Source: Conchocele bisecta (Eukaryota > Mollusca > Bivalvia > Lucinida > Thyasiridae). Taken from it: a stretch of DNA of 64,000 nt. The notes under the pieces were generated by a model, which saw only the letters and a program-made list of their open reading frames with translations, searched no databases and was not told where the DNA came from. Each line of letters starts with the position of its first letter. Within the stretch, counting starts at the first letter, position 1. The translations under genes and the position numbers were made by a program. The stretch lies in NCBI GenBank assembly GCA_029237695.1, contig JAQRGA010000117.1, forward strand, positions 1 to 64,000. The letters are read 5' to 3'. Shown in pieces: positions 22,882-35,552 of this stretch.

Positions 22882-24784
22882 CTATTGTTACCGCAATGTG
22901 TCCGTCGTCCGTGAACATTTTCAAACGTCTTCTCCTCGGTAACCATTGGGCCTATAGTCACCAAACTTCATGATCATGGTCCTTAGGTAGGGGGATTACA
23001 AAATTGTTAAAATGACGTCATTACGTATTCCAAGATGGCCGCCGTCTACAAATAGCACAAATTCTTCAAAAATCTTCTTCTGAAGAACCGCCAACCGGAT
23101 TTCGACAAAACTTGGTAGGAATGATTGATGTACAATGCTCTTTCAAAGTTGTTAAAATGGTGACACCGGGGTCAAAAATGTGCGTGGTCCGTGGGGTTAA
23201 ATTGAGTTCAAATTTTATTTTTGACCGAATATGGTCATATCATATAACAAATCGAAGGTATCAAGGAGGCTATCACTCTGGTGCATTTTATGTCGAAATT
23301 GGATGGTTATGTCATCCAAGATGGCTGCCGAAAGGTCAAACGGTTGTTCTTTTATTAGAGATATCAAAATTCTTCTTCACATGAACCGTTTGGCCCATGG
23401 TAGCCAAACTTAAAAGTTATGGTCCATGGGTGAAGCCTTTTCAGATTTGTTAAAACGGAGGTCGTCGCTAATCCAAGATGGCCGCCGTCTAAAAATAGCA
23501 TAAATTCTTAAAAAATCTTCTTCTCATGAACCGAACCACCAGCGGGATTTCAACAAAACTTGGTAGGAATGATCGATGTACAATGCTCTTTCAAAGTTGT
23601 TAAAATGGTGACCCCGGTGTCAAAAATGGGTATGGCCCGTGGGGTCAATTTGGGGTAAAATTTTATTTTTGACCGAATATGGTCATGTCTATTATATCAA
23701 ATCGAAGGTATAAAAAGAGACGATCGCTCTGGTACATTTTTTGTCGAAATTGGATGGTTATGTCATCCAAGATGGCCACCGAAAGGTCAAAAGGTCGTTC
23801 TTTTATTAGAGATTTCAAAATTATTCTTCACACGAACCGCTTGGCCCATGGTGGCCAAGCTTCGCAGTTATGGTCCATGGGTGAAGCATTTTCAGATTTG
23901 TTAAAATGGAGGTCGTCGCTAATCCAAGATGGCTGCCGTCTAAAAATATCACAAATTCTTAAAAAACTTCTCATGAACCGCTATCCGGATTTCGACGAAA
24001 CATGGTAGGAATGATCGACGTAGAATGCTGAAGATTTCAAAGGTGTTAAAGGGGTGACGACCCCAGGATCAAAAATAGGCGTGGACCGTTTGGTCAAATT
24101 TTATTTTTTACCAAACAGGCGCGGATCTAGCACTGGGTTGTGGGGGTTGCAACCAAACCCCCCCCCCCCCCCCCTCCGTTCAGCCACGGAGGTTACGCAA
24201 ATATGAACTGATATGAAATTGTCATGATGGTATTCATGATGGACAAACATGTTCAATATATGTTTAAAAACGTGAACCATACACAATTAAACGATTGAAT
24301 ATGTATATGTATTGTGTTTGTTACTGTAGCTACTTTACATTGTATTCGCATGATTCATGATTGATCATAGAGCGTTGATCATTTACGGTGCCATGAAAAG
24401 TAAACGCGGGAAACATTTTTGAGGTACAGGCGAATCGCATTATAATTGAGATCGCGATACGCGATCACGATATAAAGGTGAGTTGCAGTGTATATACTAC
24501 GGTACCGAGTGTCCGTTGACGTATAGTCAATGTCATTACATGTACTTATATTTTACGTCAGCTGATTACAGGTATGTGGTTTTGATAATCAGTTAACTTA
24601 CAAAAGAATATCATCATAGCGGTACAAAATATAACAGTTTATTACCAGCTCGAGTCGGATTTGAAATCCCGTAAAACTCAGGAAAATGCATTTCAGGACA
24701 TCTGTTTTCCATTTTTTTTCCGGGGGGAGAGGGGCATGCCCCTGGACCCCCCTAGCAAACTCGGTCCACTGCGTGCACCTCGAC

Positions 24785-24822
<38 letters not shown>

Positions 24823-25203
24823 TTCTCAGAAACCTAGATCCGCGCCTGCCAAATATACTCATGTCATATATTAAATTGAAGGTATCAATGAGTGATTGCT
24901 CTGGTGCTATATCTGTCTCGTGTGTATGTCATCCATGTTGGCCTCCAAAAGATCCATTCATTCAAGATTTTGAACGTCTTTTTCTCAGGAACCACATGGC
25001 CGATGCTGGCCAAACTTCATAGTAAGTTAAGATCCTTGGGTGAAGCATTTTCAGATTTGGTAAAATGAGAGTCATCAATTAATCCAAGATGACCGATATC
25101 TAAAAATAGCACTTTTTTTTTAAAACACATGAACTCAATGTCACATTCTCCTCTGGTGTTCGTGGAGTCAGGTGAACGAATTAGGGCCACCATGGCCCTC
25201 TTG
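22882..25203 (+). mobile_element. Helentron-like element, family B, copy 1 (5' truncated)
   Basis: It starts inside the family head at CTATTGTTACCGCAATGTG and runs through ~445-bp units containing CCAAGATGGCCGCCGTCTAA, AACTTGGTAGGAATGATCGA and GGTCAAATTTTATTTTTGACC to the family 3' end, GGTGAACGAATTAGGGCC and hairpin GGGCCACCATGGCCC, TCTTG. It is interrupted by a 733-bp element at 24116-24848. The several small ORFs here are shadows of the repeat, since related ORFs recur in every unit and copy. Confidence 0.75.
24116..24848. mobile_element. Non-autonomous inverted-repeat element inside family B copy
   Basis: Terminal inverted repeats are CAGGCGCGGATCTAG on the left and CTAGATCCGCGCCTG on the right. 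CCAAA flanks both ends (24111-24115 and 24849-24853), and the surrounding family B sequence reads continuously without it. It holds long C runs at 24158-24174 and 24787-24820 and the palindromic GGGGCATGCCCC. No protein is encoded. The ends recall small hAT-like elements, but hAT duplications are 8 bp, so the class is open. Confidence 0.75.
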
Positions 25204-25487
25204 TTTATGCTCCCCACAACTTTTTCGGGGAGCATATAGTTACCGCTTTGTCTGGCATCCGCCATCCAAGTTTTACGTTAACGTTTTTATACGTCCGTTT
25301 TAAAAAAAACGGCACGTATTATGTTTTACCGTGGGCGGGCACGGACAGAAATACTGCATAGTTTGTGTACACAACTCCTCTGAAACCGTTCAGTCGATTG
25401 ATCTAAAACTATACACACGTCTTCTAAACATATTGAAGATGTGCACCTTGGTGTTTTTATTTAACAAAAATACCACCTTTTTAGCTC

Positions 25488-26538
25488 GACTATTCGAAGA
25501 ATAGTTAGAGCTTATGTAGTCACCCCGGCGTCACCGTCACCGTCACTCCTTGTTTAAGGTTTTTAGTCAAGCTTGTATACGGAATACTCCTGGCCCTACA
25601 CCCACCATACTTGGAAAACTTCATCTCCTAGTGATGTACATCAACAACCCCTGACCTATATTTGACGTTGACCTACATTTAACCTTGAATTACTTAGTTA
25701 ATTCCCCTTGGTTAAGGTTTTTAGTCAACCTTGGTTAAGGTTTTTAGTCAAGCCTGTACATGGAATACTACTGTGCATACAGACACCATACTTGGACAAC
25801 CTTTTATCATAGGGATGTACATCAATCACCCCTAATCTATATTTGACCTTGACCTACATTTAACCTTGAATTACTTAGTTAATTCCCCTTGGTTAAGGTT
25901 TTTAGTCAACCATGGTTAAGGTTTTTAGTCAAGCTTGTACATGGAATACTATTGTGCATACAGGCACCATACTTGGACAACCTTTTCTCAAGGGATGTAC
26001 ATCAATAACCCCTGATCTATATTTGACCTTGACCTACATTTCCTCTTGAATTACTTAGTTAATTCCCGTTGGTTAAGGTTTTTAGTCAACCTTGGTTAAG
26101 GTTTTTAGTCAAGCTTGTAGATGGAATACTATTGTGGGATACAGACACCATACTTGGATAACCTTTTCTCATAGGGATGTACATCAATAACCTCTGACCT
26201 ATATTTTACCTTGAATTACTTAGTTAATTCCCCTTGTTAAGGTTTTTACTCCAACTTGGTTAAGGTTTATAGTCAAGCTTGTATATGGAACACTCCTGGT
26301 TCTACAGCAACCATACTTGGACTACTTCATCTCCTAGTGATGTACATCAATAACCCCTGACCTATATCTGACATTGACCTACATTTAACCTTGAATTACT
26401 TACTTAATTTCCCTTGATTAAGGTTTTTAGTCAACCTTGCTTAAGGTGTTTATGCAGGCCGCGGCCACCTTGTTTGTCAAGCTATGTGTACATCGATAAC
26501 CCTTGTAGTCGAGATATGCTGTTCTCCTACAGCTCTTG
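25488..26538 (+). mobile_element. Helentron-like element, family A, copy 3
   Basis: It has the usual family A ends, TTTAGCTCGACTATTCGAAG on the left and hairpin GCTGT...ACAGC plus TCTTG on the right, with a GGCCGCGGCC phrase near 26457. It lies in a T run of family D (...ATACCACC / TTAACTTAGCC). The related family D unit near 26715 reads ATCACCTTTTTAACC across that point, which provides an empty site. Confidence 0.8.
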
Positions 26539-28533
26539 TTAACTTAGCCATTATTTCTACATTTGTGTATTCAATTCTATATAGGGTACATAGTTTGTGT
26601 ACACAACTCCTCTGAGACCGTTCTGTCATTCGATCTGAAGCTATACACACGTCTTCTACACATATTGAAGATGTGCGCCTTGGTGTTTGTTTGTTGAAAA
26701 TAAATTAACAAAAATATCACCTTTTTAACCATTTTTTCTACATTTTTGTATCCAATTCTATATAATTTCTACTTTACACATCTCTACCTAAATTGGTATA
26801 CCTGTTAATCACAACAAGAGGAAGAAATGATGCTGTAGATTTTCAAATTCTCATTAATGTTTCTTGCCTCGGTGGCAGCTTCATATTTCTGCATCTTCGA
26901 CGGGCGTATTTTGTGACTTATGGCACTCTTGTTCAAATTGCTATATCTCTGTGACTGCTTGGGATATCAACTTGAAACTTCATATACACATTGATCACCA
27001 TACATATTTTCATTGTATACCCTGCCCATGCTGCTCAGGAGCCCAAGGTCAAGGTCAAATGACTAAAGGTTTTGTTAAAGTTTTACGTTAACGTTTTTAG
27101 CTCGCCTGCACGAAGTGCAGAAGAGCTTATGGCATACCCCCGGCGTCGTCGGCGTCGGCGTTGTCCACAAACTTAACGTTGGGTAAATGTCTTATAACTT
27201 TTGTTTCCTTTCATGGAAAACCTTGTTATTTCATACATGCATTCCTCAGATGACCATCTATCATGCTGTAGCAAATCCATGACCCACCACAGAGCCCTTA
27301 CCCCAAGGTCAAGGTCACATACTTGGCACATTCATAAACTTAACGTTGGGTAAATGTCTTATAACTTCTGTTTCCTTTCATGGAACACATTGTTATTTCA
27401 TACATGTATTCCTCAGATGACCCTCTATCATGCTGTAGCAAATCCATGACCCACCACCCAGCCCTTACCCCAAGGTCAAGGTCACAAACTTGGCACATTC
27501 ATAAACTTAACGTTGGGTAAATGTCTGATAACTTCTGTTTCCTTTCATGGAACACCTTGTTATTTCAGACATGCATTCCTCAGATGACCCTATATCATGC
27601 TGTAGCAAATCCATGACCCACCACCTAGCCCTTACCCCAAGGTCAAGGTTACAAACTTGGCACATTCATAAACTTAATGTTGGGGTAAATGTATTATAAC
27701 TTCTGTTTCCTTTCACGGAACACCTTGTTATTTCATACATGCATTCATCAGATGACCCTCTATCATGCTGTAGCAAAGCCATGACTCACCACCCAGCCCT
27801 TACCCCAAGGTCAAGGTCACAAACTTGGCACATTCATAAACTTAACGTTGGGTAAATGTCTTATAACTTCTGTTTCCTTTCATGGAACACCTTGTTATTT
27901 CATACATGCATTCGTCAGATGACCCTCTATCATGCTGTAGCAAATCCATGACCCACCACCCAGCCCTTACCCCAAGGTCAAGTTCACAAACTTGGCAGAT
28001 TCATAAACTTAACGTTGGGTAAATGTCTTATAACTTCTGTTTCCTTTCATGGAACACCTTGTTATTTCATACATGCATTCCTCATATGAACCTCTTATCA
28101 TGCTGTAGCAAATCCATGACCCACCACCTAGTCCTTACCCCAAGGTCAAGGTCACAAACTTGGCACATTTATGAACGTAACGTTGGGTAAATGTATTATA
28201 ACATGTTTCCTTTCATGGAACACCTTGATATTTCATACATGCATTCATCTGATGATAGTCTATCGTGTTATAGCAAATCCATGACCCAGCGGCCATCCCT
28301 TACCTCAAGGTCAAGGTCACAAACTTAGCACATTCATAAACTTAACGTTGGGGTAAATGTCTTATAACATCTGTTTTCTTTCATGGAACGCCTTGATAGT
28401 TCATGCACGCATTCATCTGATGATACTCTATCGTGCTATAGCAAATCCATGACCCACCCCTTACCCCAAGGTCAAGATCACAAACTTGACACATTCATAA
28501 ACTTAACGTTGGGGTAAATGTCTGATAAGTAAT

Positions 28534-28674
28534 AGTTACTGCCCTAATCGAGGTGTTCATGTGTTTGAACAACCTATATGTGTCCCTGGAACACCGAGCC
28601 GCGAAGCGGCGAGGTGTTTCATGGGCACATGTAGATTGTTTAAACACATGAACACCTCGATTAGGGCAGTAACT
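28534..28674. repeat. Near-perfect foldback palindrome, 141 bp
   Basis: The left arm starts AGTTACTGCCCTAATCGAGG and the right arm ends CCTCGATTAGGGCAGTAACT, with arms of about 60 bp closing on the small hairpin GCCGCGAAGCGGC. It would extrude as a long hairpin. It sits where the family C satellite stops. A 12-bp phrase just to its right, TACACATCGACT (28679-28690), recurs inverted at 33641-33652, suggesting it borders the ~5-kb insertion within family C. Confidence 0.8.
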
Positions 28675-31189
28675 GACTTACACATCGACTTACCGACTAC
28701 CATTGGCTAGTATTCAGTGGCAATTTTGAATTTCCATTTGACATTAAAGGAACTGTCTCTTCAGTTATGACAGCCTATCAATAACATCAATTTACGCATG
28801 CTGCCAGTGGGAGTATGCGTGTTACATTGACACATTTCTGATTATTATTTGTGTTTGATGATTAACGTATGGGTATACGAAGCAAGCACTCAGTATGCTG
28901 TATAATATGCATTGGAGCATGCTTGCATAAATCATACCAATTCACAGAGAATACAAGGCTAGTGTAGTTTGATATCTGTTTCCGAGCCGAGCCACATTAT
29001 CTTGATATCGAAAGACACTAGACTAGTATTTTATTTATCAGGTAACGTTTTATGCTAGCCAATGCTTAAATTTAAAACACTTTTTGTTGAAAAGAACGCG
29101 GACTTGTTTACGTTATGTGATTAGTCTGACGTCGTATGGTAACGTCATGGGACGTCGTTCGTCCAATAGAACGCCACTTCAATTCGTTGTAACCCGGATA
29201 TTCGTATCGGGTCGATTACTTATACGGTAGTATGTTATCAGTCAGTACGTATTGGGTCAATACAAAGCTCGTTTCCCGATAAGAAATAAGTAAACATTAC
29301 AGTGGAATCGCTCTAAAACGATTACCCTGGGAGGTCCACAGAGTGTCCAGCTGAGATAGGTACCACTATAAGAAGAAATGGCAGCGTTAAACAAAGTTTA
29401 TGCCCTCGCTGTCTGGCTTGCTTATGATAAAAAGTCATTGGTGACCTTGACCTTGGGCGGTCGTACTGGCAGCCTTGAGATTTTGACAAATGAGCGGTGT
29501 TGCTAACGTACATACGTATGTACGTACGTAAGCATGTACGTACATACGCACGTACATGGACTAACGCTATATCCCTTCTTGCCTATCGGTTAGAGGATAA
29601 TTAAACAGTCCATGCAAATTTGTTCTCATTTTCAACCATGAACAAACTACACTCAATGCCATATAAATGAAACGCAATGGGGTCCTGAGGGTGTCCGGTT
29701 TAGACGTGTATACATAGCCCACCACGTTTACGTTCAGCAGTTCTCTGTCAAAACATCGACGAAGTGACCCCGTCCATATAGTTTACGTTACGTGTCTGGC
29801 CTCGTTCGGTAACGTCATGTGACGTCGTTCGCAGTGTGTCCAACTTAGAGCTAGGTACCACTGTAACGATGAATGACAGCGCTAAGCGAAGCTTATGCCC
29901 TCGCTGTCTTCCTTAAAAACACAAGTCCTCGGTGACCTTGACCTTGGGTAGTCGTACTGGCAGTCTTGATAATGAAATAAGGACTTTAACAGTATTGCCT
30001 TACAAATGTGTCGTATTACTTACAAGGTGAACATAAGTCCTCAGTGACATTGACCTTGGGCGGTCGAATATGGGTAGCATAACATAACATGCATAACAAA
30101 GCACAATCACATTGTGACAAAATATTATCAAAATCGGTGAAGTGGTTCATGAGTTTTTGAAAAATGTTACTATGCATGTACGTACGTACCTACGCAGTAC
30201 ATGGACTAACGCTATATCCCCTCTTGCATATTAACGAACTACAATCAATACCATATAAATGAAACACAATTGGGTCCCCAGGGTGTCCGCTTTAGACGTG
30301 TATACATATCCCACAGCACGCGTTTACGTTCAGCAGCAGTTCTATGTCAAAAAATCGACGAAGTGATAAGCACCCGGCCATGTAGAATATATTTGTAAGG
30401 GCCTCTCATCGTCTGGTGCAGTGCGTATAACTGTACATGCACGTGCAGCATATGCATGCATATATCTATTATTGGATGGTCAGTTATAAAAGTCATTTAC
30501 GAGGGATGTTCAATAATTAATTTCCCAACACATACATGATCCCAATAAAATGAAATGACATTAATTTAATGAATGAAAACTATAATTAAAGCAACAATCA
30601 AATTTAAAGACACATGGTCGTAGGTATGTGCATAAAGTGATGAAACCTGTTTAATTTAGGGAACAATAATTTAATGGTAGATTTACATGGACTGTCTTAA
30701 CCAAATCGTGCCTATAGGTCGTCTTGAAAAGAATCAGTATTTGGTAAAATAGGTTTATTATACCAAATCATAAATAGCGTTGCGAACGCTAGTTTTGTTG
30801 ACAGTCGATGGTACTATTTTAATTAGTTAAATTAATTCCACACGTGTCTATAAATAGCAACATATCATATATGTGGAACAGTATTTTTATTTCAAACTAA
30901 AAAAGTGTTATGTTTCACAAAGTGTGCTTCCTGGTACTGAAATAGCGAACGGAAATGCGGAAATGGAACTTACCTCCCCTCTGCATCAAAGTCATTGGTA
31001 GTACATTGTATATGGTATAAGAAAACACACATTCCTTGACCTTCGATTGAATAAAATGGTGCGGGTCGTGTGGTATATGGCATTTGGAGTCTATAAAGAG
31101 AAAATAAAAGGAAAGGAACATTGAATATCTTCGAAATCATCTGAAACATCATGTGGTACACTGTTTCTTTAAAATACGTTAGGACGGAC
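28675..31189. other. Sequence inserted within family C; duplicated blocks, no gene
   Basis: No conserved ORF is recognised. Two blocks near 29105-29470 and 29780-29960 are diverged duplicates sharing GGTAACGTCATG.GACGTCGTTC, GGTGACCTTGACCTTGGG and TCGTACTGGCAG. TACG-rich palindromic runs occur at 29508-29560 and 30170-30205. Near 30497 the phrase TTACGAGGGATGTTCAATAA resembles a mariner-type terminus but has no partner. The rest is AT-rich. Confidence 0.5.
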
Positions 31190-32561
31190 TTTTTAGCTCA
31201 CCTGAGCGAAGCTCATGTGAGCTATTGTTACCGCAATGTGTCCGTCGTCCGTCGTCCGTCGTCGTCGTCCGTGAACATATAGGTCATCCAAGATGGCCGC
31301 CAAAAGGTCAAAAGGTCATTCTTTTATTAGAGATTTCAAGATTCTTCTTCACATGAACCGCTTGGCCCATGGTAGCCAAACTTAAGAGTTATGGTCCATG
31401 GCTGAAGCCTTTTCAGATTTGTTAAAATGGAGGTCATCGCTAATCCAAGATGGCCGCTGTCTAAAAATAGCATAAACTCTTAAAAAATCTTCTTCTCATG
31501 AACCGCTTGCCGGATTTCAACGAAACTTGCTAGGAATGATCAATGTACAATGCTCTTTCAAAGTTGTTAAAATGGTGACCCCGGGGTCAAAAATGGGCGT
31601 GGCCCGTGGGGTCAAATTGGGGTCAAATTTTATTTTTGACCGAATATGGTCTTGTCATGAACCGCTAGCTGGATTTCGACGAAACTTTGTAGGAATGATC
31701 GATGTACAATGCTCTTTCAAAGTTGTTAAAATGGTTACCCCAGGGTCAAAAATGGGCGTGGCCCGTGGGGTCAAATTTTATTTTTGACCGAATATGGTCA
31801 TGTTATATATCAAATCGAATGTATCAATGAGGCGATCACTCTGGTGCATTTTTTGTCGAAATCGGATGGTTATGTCATCCAAGATGGCCACCGAAAGGTC
31901 AATAGGTTGTTCTTTTATTGGAGGTTTCAAAATTCTTCTTCACATGAACGGCTTGGCCCATGGTGGCCAAACTTAAAAGTTATGGTCCATTGGTGAAGCC
32001 TTTTCAGTGAAAGTCATCGCTAATCCAAGATGGCCGCCGTCTAAAAATAGCACAAATTCTTAAATCTTCTTCTCATGAACCGCTGGCCGGATTTCGATGA
32101 AACTTGGTAGGAATGATTGATATACAATGCTCTTTCAAATTTGTGAAAATGGTGACCCCAGGGCCCGTGGGGTCAAATTTTATTTTTGACTGAATATGCT
32201 AATGTCATATATCAAATTGAAGGTATCAATGAGGCGATTGCGATTGCGATTGCTCTGGTGCAATATTTGTCGGAATCGGATGATTATGTCATCCATGATG
32301 GCCGCCAAAAGGTCATTTATTCGAGATTTTGAACGTGTTTTTCTCACAAACCACATGGCCGATGATGGCCAAACTTCATAGTAAGTTAAGATCCTTGGGT
32401 GAAGCATTTTCAGATTTGGTAAAAGGAAGTTATTGCTTAATCCAAGATGACCGCCATCTAAAAATAGCACAATTTTTTTAAAACACATGAACTCAATGTC
32501 ACATTCTCCTCTGGTGTTCATGGAGTCAGGTGAGCGAATTAGGGCCATCATGGCCCTCTTG
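31190..32561 (+). mobile_element. Helentron-like element, family B, copy 2
   Basis: The complete ends are TTTTAGCTCACCTGAGCGAA with the hairpin AGCTCA...TGAGCT on the left, and GGTGAGCGAATTAGGGCC, hairpin GGGCCATCATGGCCC and TCTTG on the right. A GTCGTCC microsatellite follows the head. The interior units carry CCAAGATGGCCGCC. ORFs on both strands within it recur in the other family B copies and are not genes. Confidence 0.8.
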
Positions 32562-33937
32562 TTTTCATATATCATCATGATCATCAGTTGGGTCTCTGTA
32601 GTGTTCACATCATTAACAATGTAATCCTTCATGTGTTTAGCCACCGTATTTTCACATGCAGTTTCAGTAATAAACCATAAAGTGATTGAACTTAAGTGAT
32701 TGATGCAGTTTCATTCAAAAATGAAACGTGCCCGTTTGTACGATAATAAAACTATTCTCAGTCAAAATGCAGAATATATCATAGTTGTATGCCAGTCCAC
32801 GTGTACATGCATTTTAATTTTATAATGCATAAACTTGACTTTCGTAGGTAGTGTATTAACATATTATGTCCTATTTTTATATAAACTGGGATCAAGTGAA
32901 CAATATTCTCGAGCCAAAAAAAGCAATACAACTATTTTCTTGAATCATAAATATGAACTGATCACCAGTTATCAATAAATGTAGCTTAAGTTAGACTCGA
33001 CGTATGTTCGACACTGTTCTGTTACTTACTGAACGCCCCTCAATTATATCCCTATTTGTGTCGGGAATTGTCTTTCCACGTGCTAAACTATACGTAAACA
33101 GAAATATATAATGTAGAAGACGTGTGGAAGACTCACCAGGTAAGCTTTTATTTAAAGTATTTCAACAATGTTCTACATTATATTTTAGACATTTCTGCCG
33201 CCCGTCTTTATATATATTTATATATCTGTCCACGGCATTGACACGATTTGTGATTACATATGCGTCACTGGCACGGAGAAGGACCTTGCAGCATTTGTAA
33301 GGCGAATATGTGTACCTTTATCATCATTCAGCTGATCGTAAAACATCAACAATTGCTACATTGGTGACCTGTAAATATAGGACATGGTATTGATCGAATG
33401 GCGACCAACATATGCAATGATCAAACTGTGCGGATGCGCATACTGATCTGGGCTACGCTAGCCATCGTAAGACCGCTTTTCTTAGTCGGTGTTCCTTGTG
33501 TCACAATGACCATACATGTAGACACACCTGCGGTTTGCCATGACGCACGACTTTTTCGTGCCCAGGTTTGCATACAGATGCAAACTTTTCTTTTGTCTAC
33601 AGAGGTGTTCAAGTTGCTTACCAACCTGTGACAAACAATAGAGTCGATGTGTAACAACTGTTTCCTTTGATGGAACGCCTTGATATTTCATACATACATT
33701 CCTCAGATGATCCTATATCATGCTGTAGCAAATCCACAACCCATCACCCAACCCTTACCCCAAGGTCAAGGTCACAAACTTAGCATGTTCATAAACTGTT
33801 TCTTTACACTTTAAACACTTTGATATTTCATACATGCATTCATCTGATGATCCTGTATTGTGCTACAGCAAATCCATGACCCACCCCACCCCTTTCCCCA
33901 AGATCAACATCATAAACTTAACGTTGGAGTAAATGTC
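32562..33937. other. Mixed sequence: AT-rich DNA then family C monomers
   Basis: From 32562 to about 33655 I recognise no gene. Two overlapping ORFs at 33398-33691 on opposite strands lack any domain. From 33655 the family C satellite resumes (TTTGATGGAACGCCTTGATA and CCCAAGGTCAAGGTCAC) and runs up to the family B insertion at 33938. Confidence 0.5.
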
Positions 33938-35552
33938 TTTTTAGCTCACCTGAGCGAAGCTCATGTGAGCTATAGTTACCGCAATGTGTCCGTCGTCCGT
34001 CGTCGTCCGTCGTCGTCGTCCGTGAACATTTTCAAACGTCTTCTCCTCGGTAACCATTGGGCCTATGGTCACCAAACTTCATGGTCATGGTCCTTAGGTA
34101 GAGGGATTACAAAATTGTTAAAATGACGTCATTACGTAATCCAAGATGGCCGCCGTCTAAAAATAGCACAAATTCTTAAAAAATCTTCTTCTCAAGAACC
34201 GCCAACCGGATTTCGACAAAACTTGGTAGGAATGATCGATGTACATTGCTCTTTCAAAGTTGTTAAAATGGTGACCCTGGGGTCAAAAATGGGCGTGGCC
34301 CATGGGGTCAAATTGGGGTCAAATTTTATTTTTGTCTGAATATGGTCATTTCATATATCAAATTGAAGGTATCAATGAGGCGATCACTCTGGTGCATATT
34401 TTGTCGAAATCGGATTGTTATGTCATCCAAGATGGCCGCCGAAAGGTCAAAAGGTTGTTCTTTTATTAGAGATTTCAAAATTCTTCTTCACATGAACCGC
34501 TTGGCCCATGGTAGCCAAACTTAAAAGTTATGGTCCATGGGTGAAGCCTTTTCAGATTTGTTAAAATAGAGGTCATCGCAATAAACAAGATGGCCGCCGT
34601 CTAAAAATAGCATAAATTCTTAAAAAATCTTCTTCTCATGAACCGCTTGCCGGATTTCGACGAAACTTGGTAGGAATGATCGATGTACATTGCTCTTTCA
34701 AAGTTGTTAAAATGGTGACCCCGGGGTCAAAAATGGGCGTGGCCCGTGGGGTCAAATTGGGGTCAAATTTTATTTTTGACCGAATATGGTCATGTTATAT
34801 ATCAAATCGAAGGTATCAATGAGGCGATCACTCTGGTACATTTGTTGTCCAAATCGGATTGTTATTTCATCCAAGATGGCCGCAGAAATGTCAAAAGGTC
34901 GTTCTTTTATTAGAGATTTCAAAATTCTTCTTCACATGAACCGCTTGGCCCATGGTAGCCAAACTTAAAAGTTATGGTCCATGGGTGAAGCCTTTTCAGA
35001 TTTGTTAAAATGGAGGTCATCGCTAATCCAAGATGGCCGCCGTCTAAAAATAGCATAAATTCTTAAAAAATCTTCTCATGAACCGCTAGCCGGATTTTGA
35101 CGAAACTTGGTAAGAATGATCGATGTACATTGCTCTTTGAAAGTTGTTAAAATGGTGACCCCCGGGGTCAAAAATGGGCATGGCCCGTGGGGTCAAATTG
35201 GGGTCAAATTTTATTTTTGACTGAATATGGTCATGTCATATATCAAATTGAAGGTATCAATGAGGCGATCACTCTGGTGCAATATTTGTCGGAATCGGAT
35301 GATTATGTCATCCATGCTGGCCACCAAAAGGTCCATTTATTCAAGATTTTTAACGTCTTTTTCTCCGGAACCACATGGTCGATGCTGGGTGAAGCATTTT
35401 CAGATTTTGTAAAATGAGAGTCCTCGCTTAATCCAAGATGACCGCCATCTAAAAATAGCACAATTTTTTTAAAACACATGAACTCAATGTCACATTCTCC
35501 TCTGGTGTTCATGGAGTCAGGTGAGCGAATTAGGGCCATCATGGCCCTCTTG
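33938..35552 (+). mobile_element. Helentron-like element, family B, copy 3
   Basis: The complete head and tail match copy 2. Three ~445-bp internal units begin near 34141, 34588 and 35033. It interrupts a family C monomer. The left flank reads GTAAATGTC and the right flank TTATAACTTCTG, while intact monomers read GTAAATGTCTTATAACTTCT. This is a precise insertion between T residues with no target duplication. Confidence 0.85.

Noticed and set aside
23112..24008. Several ORFs (MVGMIDVQCSFKVVKM and relatives)
   Set aside because: The same ORFs recur in every family B unit in this window (for example 31527, 34342, 34786), in step with the repeat. They are repeat shadows.
22672..24490. A possible hAT-like element bounded by GTGGTGTAACGATACACC and a related inverse near 24450
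   Set aside because: The presumed right end lies inside the separately bounded element at 24116-24848, so the two cannot form one intact element. The match is also loose.
24686..24874. ORF with a proline run
   Set aside because: The prolines come from a long C homopolymer inside a non-coding element.
30497..30530. Mariner-like terminus TTACGAGGGATGTTCAATAA
   Set aside because: No partner terminus or transposase nearby, so it is kept only as a remark.
33398..33691. Overlapping ORFs on both strands
   Set aside because: No domain, splice or coding signature, and they lie in sequence between repeats.
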